Below are positions 1-5,413 of a stretch of DNA of 5,413 nt, in pieces. How positions within the stretch are numbered: the first letter of the stretch is position 1; every line of letters starts with the position of its first letter. Made by a program: the position numbers and the translations under genes. Below the pieces are notes generated by a model that did no database searches, was not told where the DNA came from, and saw nothing but the letters and a program-made list of their open reading frames with translations. Source of the stretch: Flavobacteriales bacterium (GTDB taxonomy: Bacteria > Bacteroidota > Bacteroidia > Flavobacteriales_D > Sanyastnellaceae); contig CANGVU010000113.1 of assembly GCA_947457325.1 (NCBI GenBank), positions 1-5,413 on the forward strand, read 5' to 3'.

Positions 1-42
1 CGAAACCGCGATGGCCGTTAGCCAAATTTTCATTTTAGTCAT
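1..42 (-). CDS. Start of an unidentified, probably exported protein (partial, cut by window start)
   Basis: Reading the minus strand from 42 gives an open frame of 14 codons, MTKMKIWLTAIAVS, with no stop before the window edge. A lysine followed by a run of hydrophobic residues is how a Sec signal peptide or an N-terminal membrane anchor begins. The start lies one base beyond the TAA of the lipoprotein gene (44-46). That spacing is typical of the next gene in a compact operon and is the main reason for calling it. A second ATG at 33 would give MKIWLTAIAVS and is equally plausible. Too little is visible to assign a family. The chance that this is just a short random frame is real, so confidence is moderate. 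Confidence 0.5.
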   Translation of the reverse strand, partial: MTKMKIWLTAIAVS

Positions 43-43
43 T

Positions 44-607
44 TTATTTATTGTTGGTTAATGATTTCCAAGTTGATGTTTTGATTTGCTCGTCGAGCCA
101 AGCAGAAAGGTCCTTATATCCATTGGGATATTGGTACCTGCATTTTACTGTTTTTAAATTATCCCCCTTGGTGTACCCGATATACATCGAAGGCAAATCG
201 GTCACAGCTGGGTTGTCGAAACTTTTGGGTGCATTGTAAATGTCCAATTCGCGCATTTTACGATCAATCACCTCCAATTGCTCCGCATTCCAATTGGCGG
301 ATTGCGTTCCTTCTAAAAGAGTATTCTTGACTCCAGTAAAAAACACTTCACCATCCATCTTCACAACCAAAGTAAAAACAGGACAAACGCCAAAGCAGGG
401 TGTCTTTTTATACAACAGCAAGGTGTCGTGCAAGTCTGAGGATGGTATCAAATAACGGTCTTCCAAAACCGACGATGGTGCCACATAATTGTCCATGGAT
501 TTGGGAGTATGTTCCCCTTCATTTCGTGGTAATCGTCCGCTTCTCAGACATCCTGTGCAAGCTGCCAATAAGATGAAATTCAATAAAAAAAGAGAGGCGT
601 TTCTCAT
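44..607 (-). CDS. Lipoprotein with a DUF6438-like domain
   Basis: This encodes a predicted lipoprotein of 187 residues and unknown function. The N-terminus (MRNASLFLLNFILLAAC) is a short type II signal peptide with lipobox L14-A15-A16-C17, so Cys17 should be the lipidated residue. A polar linker runs to about residue 57. The domain that follows begins with a hydrophobic strand (LLLYKKT), then a CxGxCP motif at 71-76 (CFGVCP) followed by VFTLVV and a DGEVFFTG turn (85-92). This Cys/Gly/Cys-Pro strand arrangement matches what I recall of DUF6438, whose role is not known; the two cysteines could form a disulfide or bind a ligand (inference). The ATG at 607 shares one base with the yidC stop (TGATG), suggesting translational coupling. 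A GTG at 610, overlapping by four bases (GTGA), is an alternative start adding one residue. Being behind yidC suggests an envelope role but does not prove one. Confidence 0.85.
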   Translation of the reverse strand: MRNASLFLLNFILLAACTGCLRSGRLPRNEGEHTPKSMDNYVAPSSVLEDRYLIPSSDLHDTLLLYKKTPCFGVCPVFTLVVKMDGEVFFTGVKNTLLEGTQSANWNAEQLEVIDRKMRELDIYNAPKSFDNPAVTDLPSMYIGYTKGDNLKTVKCRYQYPNGYKDLSAWLDEQIKTSTWKSLTNNK

Positions 608-2478
608 CACTTTAATTTCTTCTTTTGATCTTCCAACTTTTTCTTCTGTGCATTTTGCATCTCCTCCAAGCGTTGTTGGAAGCTGGATTTTTTCACTGGT
701 TTCTTCTTATTGTCATCGATGGTCGCGCGGATGCTCTCTTCATCAATGAAATATTTTTTAATGGCCCACATTTGACCGATGGACATCATGTTGGCAGCGA
801 AATAATACATAGTCAAACCAGAAGGCATGCTGTTGAAGAAGAAGAGCATCATGAAGGTGAAGATGTTCATCATCACATTCATGTTGGGCATTCCTGGTTG
901 CGTCATGGCTGGCTGAGAACTCATGTTCATCTTGGTGTACAAGAATGTTGATGCCGTCATCAACAAGGTAAACAAACTCACATGCGCACCGTAGAATGGA
1001 ATGTCGAAAGGAAGGTTGAGAATGCTGTCATATGCAGCCAAATCCTCAGCCCATAAAAAGCTCTTGCCGCGCAAAACAATTTCCGCAGGGAAAAAGCGGA
1101 ACATGGCATAGAGTACAGGCATTTGAATCAAGACAGGAATACAACCAGCAAATGGACTTACTCCCAATTGCTTGTACAAGGCCATCTGCGCCTGTTGTTT
1201 CTCCATGGGGTCTTTGTTCTCAAATTTTTTGTTGAGCTCATCCAATTCAGGCTTGATGGAGCGCATCTTAGCGCCGTTCAATAAGTTCTTCCAAGTGATG
1301 GGGAACAGGACCATTTTGATGATCAATGTGACAATCAAAATGATGATTCCAAAACTGCCAATCCAAGAGGACAAGAACCAAAACAAAGGACGAACCGCAT
1401 ATTTGTTTACCCAGCCAATGATGCCCCATCCATAATCAATGATGCGGTCAAATTCAGCGACATTGGTCGCATCCAAAAGTCCTTGCTCATTGGGACCAAA
1501 GAAAAATTGCAACTGTGCTTGTCCACTGCTCAAGTCCACTGGCAGCTGTGCATTGAAAATTTTGGTGTGAATGGTGTCATTTTCAGGTGTCATAACGCGC
1601 AACAATGCGTTTTCTCCAAAACCATTATTGGAAATGACAGCAGCACTGAAGTAATTTTGTTTGAAGGCTACCCAGTTGATTTTCTCTTCTATCACTTTCT
1701 CATCTCCGGCAGTCTCACTCAAGTAGTCGCGGTCTTTGCCCATTGGGGTGAAGAAGATAGAACTCCTACTTCTTTCACTTTGAATACCCTTTTCATTGTG
1801 CATGCCCGCTGTTTGCCAATGCAATTGAAACGTTCCTGGTGCATTGTCCCAGGTATTATCCAGGTTGGTTTTTTTTACATCGCATTGAACCATGTGAGAA
1901 CCTTTGGCCAAGGAATAAGATACAGAAAATTGCTTTCCTGTGCTGTCAGCCAATGTCAAGATCAATGATTGATTCCCTTCATTGTCTGATACAACTTCAT
2001 TGGCTTTAAAGACAAAACGCCAAGATCCCTGTTCACCCTTCTGTTTGTCTTTCCAAATCCAATTCATTTGGTTTTGAGCTGAATCAAACAATTGAATGTC
2101 TTTTTTACCCCAATAGGTTTTGTACTCCTCTGATTTCAAGGAAACATTATGAATACTGGCCCCTTTGTGGTTGATAACTACTTTGATTTTGTCATTTTCC
2201 AAAACGGATTGACCTGGGTTGGCCAATACTTGAGCCCCAAATACGCCATACTTGTCTGTGGCATATGTAGGTAAAAGGCGGGGTGTGGCTTGAGCATTGG
2301 TGCTAGTGGCAATGTTAGTTTTGGGAGCAACAGCTTGGGCTGCCTTAGGCTGATTGGCCGCAGCCAATGCTTGTTGTTCAGCCTCTTCTTGGGCTGTTTT
2401 GGCATTGTACCATGAAACACCAAAAGCCAAGGCCAACATAAGGACCAGACCAATGATGGAGTTTTTATTGAATTCCAT
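607..2478 (-). CDS. yidC: Membrane protein insertase YidC
   Basis: YidC (Oxa1/Alb3 family) inserts and folds inner-membrane proteins, alone or with the Sec translocon. The 623-residue product has the Gram-negative layout. TM1 is at about 7-23, followed by an Ala/Gln-rich linker (about 26-66) and a large periplasmic beta-rich domain (about 70-340). The conserved insertase core then runs from about 350 to 575. In the core, TM2 (about 374-394) reads GSFGIIILIVTLIIKMVLFP, with Lys388 where E. coli YidC has the groove arginine. The cytoplasmic helical hairpin is at about 398-440. TM3 contains GCIPVLIQMPVLYAMFRFF (445-463), the family hallmark, and the last segments (about 500-570) are Met/Phe-rich. 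The tail from about 590 is strongly basic (repeated KKK), as in phylum homologues where it can contact ribosomes. The start is firm because an in-frame TAA sits immediately upstream of the ATG. The leader is A/T-rich with at most a weak AAAAGA ribosome site. It is divergent from the permease gene and overlaps the downstream lipoprotein gene. Confidence 0.98.
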   Translation of the reverse strand: MEFNKNSIIGLVLMLALAFGVSWYNAKTAQEEAEQQALAAANQPKAAQAVAPKTNIATSTNAQATPRLLPTYATDKYGVFGAQVLANPGQSVLENDKIKVVINHKGASIHNVSLKSEEYKTYWGKKDIQLFDSAQNQMNWIWKDKQKGEQGSWRFVFKANEVVSDNEGNQSLILTLADSTGKQFSVSYSLAKGSHMVQCDVKKTNLDNTWDNAPGTFQLHWQTAGMHNEKGIQSERSRSSIFFTPMGKDRDYLSETAGDEKVIEEKINWVAFKQNYFSAAVISNNGFGENALLRVMTPENDTIHTKIFNAQLPVDLSSGQAQLQFFFGPNEQGLLDATNVAEFDRIIDYGWGIIGWVNKYAVRPLFWFLSSWIGSFGIIILIVTLIIKMVLFPITWKNLLNGAKMRSIKPELDELNKKFENKDPMEKQQAQMALYKQLGVSPFAGCIPVLIQMPVLYAMFRFFPAEIVLRGKSFLWAEDLAAYDSILNLPFDIPFYGAHVSLFTLLMTASTFLYTKMNMSSQPAMTQPGMPNMNVMMNIFTFMMLFFFNSMPSGLTMYYFAANMMSIGQMWAIKKYFIDEESIRATIDDNKKKPVKKSSFQQRLEEMQNAQKKKLEDQKKKLK

Positions 2479-2562
2479 TTAATCTTTTAAAATATGAATA
2501 GTGCGCAAAAGTCGTAATCTTCTAGCCTTTGAACAACTTTTTTAATCAACTTTGTCATCTCA
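2479..2562. other. Divergent intergenic region between yidC and the ABC permease gene
   Basis: These 84 bases must hold start signals for both divergent genes. A CAACTTT heptamer occurs twice in the same orientation (2534-2540 and 2547-2553), 13 bases apart. I see no extended palindrome resembling a Fur box, and the gap is too short for a cobalamin riboswitch. There is no Shine-Dalgarno sequence before the permease ATG at 2563. Confidence 0.6.
2506..2536 (-). promoter_or_regulatory. Candidate Bacteroidota-type promoter for yidC
   Basis: On the minus strand a TTG (2536-2534) is followed after 20 bases by GACTTTTG (2513-2506). The second element differs by one base from the phylum's -7 consensus TAnnTTTG, and the spacing fits the TTG -33 element. 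Transcription would start near 2500, giving a leader of roughly 20 bases before the yidC ATG. Because the neighbouring gene is divergent, yidC needs a promoter in or near this gap. The match is short and could be chance in A/T-rich DNA. Confidence 0.35.
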
Positions 2563-3543
2563 ATGCAAAACATTTCTTCGAGAGACATTTTTATTCGGCT
2601 ACTGGCCTCAAGCTTGGTGGTTGTACTTTTGTTTGTATTGTCTCTGCTCTATGGCTCTGCGGGGTGGTCTTGGGAGTTAGAGAACTGGTCATCGGCTATA
2701 TTTTGGGAGTTGAGATTGCCACGTGGCCTGATGGCCTTATTGTCAGGTGCTGGCCTTGCCTTGGCTGGTTATTGGCTGCAGTTGCTATTTAAGAATCCCC
2801 TCGCTAGTCCTTCTGTATTGGGAGTGACCAATGGGGCTTCTTTGGGTGTTGCTTTTGTTACCATGGCCGCACAAAATATCTGGGGATATAATTTCCCTGA
2901 ACTTACACTGCTGGCGGCTTTTGCAGGAGCTATGGCCGTTTTATTGATTTTAGCGGTGGTTCGCATCAGGTTGAACAATTTAACTTCATTGCTCATCTTT
3001 GGGGTGATGCTGGGGCACTTGGCCGGTGCATTGGAGACTATTTTTCAGCGGGCGGCCGCCAGAAATGATTTGCCCAATTTGATTTATTGGTCCATGGGGA
3101 GTTTTTCCAAGGTCACGATGCTGCACGTTCTTTGGATTGCAACGTCTTTGGTTATTGTCATTTTTATTGTTGTCAGAAATCACCGGTCAATTGATATTTT
3201 TTCATTGGGTGAGCACATCGCAGTTTCGATGTCTATAACACCGAGTAAGGTATCCAATGTGTTGATTTTTTGCTCTGGTTTGTTGACAGCTGTAATTACT
3301 GCTTTCTGTGGTCCTATTGCGTTTATTGGGTTGGCCGCCCCTCATTTGGCCAAATTGTGGTGGCCATACCGCACGCAATTAAAGTTGATTCCTGCCGTTG
3401 CAATCACAGGGATGGTCATTGCCTTGTTTTGTGATGTACTTGCCCGTTTCATGGATTTGCCCATCAATGCCATTACATCCTTGATTGGCGCGCCTTGGGT
3501 CATGTGGTGGTTGTATCAAAATAAAACACAACGTCATGGATAA
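2563..3543 (+). CDS. FecCD/BtuC-family ABC transporter permease
   Basis: This is the inner-membrane permease of a type II ABC importer for iron-siderophore, haem or cobalamin-like chelates; such permeases usually work as dimers with two ATPases and a periplasmic binding protein. The 326-residue length is normal for the family. Hydrophobic segments run throughout, starting with TM1 at about 12-30. Family landmarks appear in order: LRLPR (50-54), the GAGLALAG helix (62-69), WLQLLFKNPLASPSVLG (71-87), NGASLG (90-95), WSMGSFS (176-182), LGEHIA (215-220), GPIAFIGLAAPHLAK (250-264), which forms the ATPase-coupling loop, DVLAR (291-295), and a C-terminal LPINAITSLIGAPW (299-312). In-frame codons upstream run into TGA at 2530 with no usual start codon in between, so the ATG at 2563 is chosen. 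It overlaps the ATPase gene by 8 bases. A single permease gene implies a homodimer. The substrate is not determinable here; the symbols fecD, btuC or hmuU would be guesses. Confidence 0.93.
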   Translation: MQNISSRDIFIRLLASSLVVVLLFVLSLLYGSAGWSWELENWSSAIFWELRLPRGLMALLSGAGLALAGYWLQLLFKNPLASPSVLGVTNGASLGVAFVTMAAQNIWGYNFPELTLLAAFAGAMAVLLILAVVRIRLNNLTSLLIFGVMLGHLAGALETIFQRAAARNDLPNLIYWSMGSFSKVTMLHVLWIATSLVIVIFIVVRNHRSIDIFSLGEHIAVSMSITPSKVSNVLIFCSGLLTAVITAFCGPIAFIGLAAPHLAKLWWPYRTQLKLIPAVAITGMVIALFCDVLARFMDLPINAITSLIGAPWVMWWLYQNKTQRHG

Positions 3544-4138
3544 AGTCATCGAGATACCAGCCATTCATCGCAGTGCTTTTGAGGGAGCCATGGAATTTTC
3601 GGGCGTGACGATTCAGCTCGGAGCGTCGGTGGCCATTGCAGGGCGCAATGGTGCGGGAAAATCAGTTCTGCTCAAAGCTCTGCTTCAAAAGATGAAAGGT
3701 AATGTTGGGTGGGTGAGCAATTACCGTGAACCTTTTTTAGACATGCGGGTACAGGAAGTCATTGAAATCGCACAAATGAATCGTTCCGATGAAATGACAG
3801 AAAATGTCCTGAGAACTTTTTCTCTGAATGCAATCCGTTATCATGGCATCAATGTGCTCAGTGATGGGGAGTTTATGCGGTTGATGTTGGCAAGGGTGAC
3901 TGCACAAGATCCAAAAGTATTTTTGATGGATGAACCAGATGCCCATTTGGATTTTTACTACAAACAAGAATTGAAATCCATTGTTCAGGAGTGGCAGAAG
4001 AGAGGCAAGGTTGTTATTTATTCAACCCATGATGAACAATGGGTGAATAAGGCCAATCATTTGTGGTGGGTAGAGAATGGGAAGGTTACTTTTAAAGATG
4101 CGGCGCAATTTGAATTCCAAAAAATTGGTAATAGATAA
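3536..4138 (+). CDS. Compact ABC transporter ATPase, FecE/BtuD type
   Basis: This is the predicted cytoplasmic ATPase powering the permease encoded just upstream. The product is 200 residues, shorter than the roughly 250-270 usual for FecE/BtuD-type subunits. Motifs visible are Walker A GRNGAGKS (36-43), signature LSDGE (108-112, for LSGGQ), Walker B VFLMDE (128-133) with Glu133 as catalytic base, D-loop AHLD (136-139) and switch His165 in STHD. The Q-loop region reads WVSNYREP (59-66), with Asn or another residue where Gln is normal. Only about 18 residues separate Walker A from the Q-loop and about 45 separate the Q-loop from the signature, so both the first subdomain and the helical domain are trimmed. 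The motifs needed for hydrolysis are intact, so it is probably functional. The frame is open upstream to an ATG at 3485, but the ATG at 3536 (MDKVIEIP) is preferred because it gives the classic short overlap with the permease stop and avoids a non-conserved Cys/Gly-rich extension. Confidence 0.92.
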   Translation: MDKVIEIPAIHRSAFEGAMEFSGVTIQLGASVAIAGRNGAGKSVLLKALLQKMKGNVGWVSNYREPFLDMRVQEVIEIAQMNRSDEMTENVLRTFSLNAIRYHGINVLSDGEFMRLMLARVTAQDPKVFLMDEPDAHLDFYYKQELKSIVQEWQKRGKVVIYSTHDEQWVNKANHLWWVENGKVTFKDAAQFEFQKIGNR

Positions 4139-4170
4139 AAACAACGGATACGAACAACTATTTTAGAAAA
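4139..4170 (+). other. Short gap between the ATPase gene and the MuiA-like gene
   Basis: These 32 A/T-rich bases contain no hairpin followed by a T-run, so no terminator is evident and read-through from the transporter genes is likely. The sequence before the ATG is AGAAAA, not a Shine-Dalgarno match. TATTTTAG (4159-4166) is one base from TAnnTTTG but has no TTG at suitable distance, so I do not call a promoter. Confidence 0.5.
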
Positions 4171-5413
4171 ATGAAAAGATTAATGATGAGTATCTCCTTG
4201 GTCGCTTTGACGGCGTATTCTTGGGGACAAAAGAGTGAGAAAACCATCGCAGCCAAAATTGAAGAAGTGGTTGTGTTTACGGCAGGTGCGCAAATAACAC
4301 ATATCGGACAAGTTTCTTTAAAGGCAGGTGAAAACATCATCAGGATCAAAGGTCTTCCTGCTAGCTTGGACCCTCAGTCGATTCAAGTGAAAGGCAACAA
4401 TGCCTACACCATTATGTCTACCAAGCATCAAATTGTTTACGGTGATGAGTTGATGTCTCCCAAAGTAAAAGAATTGAGAGACAGCCTAGAAGAGATGCAA
4501 TTCAAATTGTCTGAAATTCAGATGCAGCGCGATAATCTTCATCAAGAAAGAGCACTGTTAACCAACAATTACTCCATTAAGGGAGCCAATTCTGTGATTA
4601 CAGCTGAGGACATCATTGAAGTAGCTGATATGTTGAAGGAACGTCTCAAAGTTATCGGATACAAAGGGATAGAGCTGAATTCAAAAGAATCAAAGATTCA
4701 AGAAACCATAGCAGCCATTCAGAATCGCTTGGCTGTATTGCAGTCCAATTCAAGCAACAATCCCAGTGTGATTGATTTGGTTTTGTTGACCAAGAGTGAA
4801 ATTCGCGCAGACGTGAAGTTTCAATATTTTGTTGCCAATGCAGGTTGGGTACCCAGTTATGATCTCCGAGCAGATGATGTGAGCTCTCCAATTGACTTTT
4901 CTTACAAAGCGCGTGTTTATCAAAGTACAGGCATGGACTGGGAAGATGTAAAGTTGACGATTTCTACCGGAAATCCATCCGTGAGCGGTCAGCTACCGGT
5001 CTTGAATCCATGGTGGTTAAACATGTATGATCCAGCGGCAATTGCCTACAAAACAGGGAGAAAGATGAAAGCGGATGCTTATGCACCGTCAGCAGCACCT
5101 GCAATGCAACGAGAAATGTCCTTAGAGGATAGCAATGGAGCTGCTTACAACGAATTCAGAACAAGTGCCAGTTATACCCAAGTGAACAATAATGCAGTGA
5201 ATACTGAATTTTCAATCTCTATTCCCTACGATATTCCATCGGACAATGATGGGGTAGAAGTGGTGATGCAACACGATGCTGTTAAAGCGGATTATCGTTA
5301 CGTAGCAGTACCCAAGCAAGATCCAAGTGCCTATTTGATGGCTTTCATGACCAATTGGGCGCAGTATGGTTTGTTACCAGGTGAAAGCAATATTTATTTT
5401 AGAGGAACTTTCG
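4171..5413 (+). CDS. MuiA-family secreted protein with DUF4140 and DUF4139 domains (partial, cut by window end)
   Basis: The visible 414 codons encode an exported protein of the family named after 'mucoidy inhibitor A'; its biochemical role is not established. The N-terminus (MKRLMMSISLVALTAYSWG) is a Sec signal peptide with likely cleavage before Gln20. Residues about 29-125 match DUF4140: EEVVVFTAGAQIT (31-43), then LKAGENIIRIKGLPASLDPQ (50-69). Two charged helical stretches (about 98-128 and 155-192) look like coiled coil. From about 213 the DUF4139 domain begins, with the hallmark NAGWVPSYDLRA (223-234), then QSTGMDWEDVKLTISTGNPS and NPWW. An Ala/Pro/Ser-rich insert (about 305-330) precedes the strands with PYDIPSDND and the YRYVAVPK and LLPGESNIYFRGTF segments. 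No stop occurs before the edge, and family members usually extend further. The ATG at 4171 is the first after an in-frame TAG and gives a proper signal peptide. It probably shares a transcript with the transporter genes, though a functional link is unproven. Confidence 0.93.
   Translation, partial: MKRLMMSISLVALTAYSWGQKSEKTIAAKIEEVVVFTAGAQITHIGQVSLKAGENIIRIKGLPASLDPQSIQVKGNNAYTIMSTKHQIVYGDELMSPKVKELRDSLEEMQFKLSEIQMQRDNLHQERALLTNNYSIKGANSVITAEDIIEVADMLKERLKVIGYKGIELNSKESKIQETIAAIQNRLAVLQSNSSNNPSVIDLVLLTKSEIRADVKFQYFVANAGWVPSYDLRADDVSSPIDFSYKARVYQSTGMDWEDVKLTISTGNPSVSGQLPVLNPWWLNMYDPAAIAYKTGRKMKADAYAPSAAPAMQREMSLEDSNGAAYNEFRTSASYTQVNNNAVNTEFSISIPYDIPSDNDGVEVVMQHDAVKADYRYVAVPKQDPSAYLMAFMTNWAQYGLLPGESNIYFRGTF

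Noticed and set aside
625..951. His-rich 108-codon plus-strand frame
   Set aside because: The His and acidic runs are the reverse complement of Met-rich and Lys/Glu-coding stretches of the yidC C-terminus, not a metal-binding protein.
1483..1968. 161-codon open frame on the plus strand
   Set aside because: It is wholly antisense to the periplasmic domain of yidC, has no recognisable domain and no supporting context.
2524..2554. Promoter for the permease gene (AGCCTTTG at 2524 or CAACTTTG at 2547)
   Set aside because: The first has two mismatches to TAnnTTTG and no TTG at a proper distance. The second has a TTTG only 15 bases upstream and would place the transcript start almost on the ATG.
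2479..2562. Cobalamin riboswitch or Fur box ahead of the importer
   Set aside because: The gap is only 84 bases, far short of a cobalamin riboswitch, and no GATAATGATAATC-like palindrome is present.
2529..2792. 87-codon plus-strand frame beginning before the permease
   Set aside because: It overlaps the permease in another frame; the permease frame carries conserved FecCD motifs throughout while this one has none.
4139..4170. Terminator between the ATPase and MuiA-like genes
   Set aside because: No inverted repeat with a following T-run can be seen.
4652..4891. 79-codon minus-strand frame inside the MuiA-like gene
   Set aside because: It is antisense to the coiled-coil and DUF4139 coding region, with no start context or family resemblance.

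Overview
The window looks like chromosomal DNA from a member of the Bacteroidota, probably flavobacterial-like. The support is indirect. The YidC has the long periplasmic domain, Met-rich last membrane region and Lys-rich tail typical of that phylum. A DUF6438-type lipoprotein and a DUF4140/DUF4139 (MuiA-like) protein are both frequent there. Start codons lack clear Shine-Dalgarno sequences and are preceded by A/T-rich leaders. No mobile element, CRISPR array, tRNA or rRNA was recognised.

The layout is two divergent gene groups around an 84-base intergenic region (2479-2562). Leftward (minus strand) runs yidC (2478-607). A small lipoprotein gene (607-44) follows, its start sharing one base with the yidC stop (TGATG). 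A third reading frame starts one base after the lipoprotein stop (42 to the window edge) and begins like a signal peptide. This is a tightly packed, probably co-transcribed envelope operon.

Rightward (plus strand) runs a FecCD/BtuC-type ABC permease (2563-3543). It overlaps by 8 bases a very compact ABC ATPase (3536-4138). After a 32-base gap comes a secreted MuiA-family protein (4171 onward, cut by the window end). The permease and ATPase together form the inner-membrane half of a metal-chelate (siderophore, haem or cobalamin class) importer. No periplasmic binding protein or TonB-dependent receptor is visible, so the substrate cannot be named.

Most of the window is ordinary, well-conserved envelope biology and I do not see a new multi-gene defence or mobile system. 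The points that merit a second look are the shortened ATPase with a non-canonical Q-loop, the translationally coupled lipoprotein behind yidC, and the placement of yidC opposite a transporter operon.
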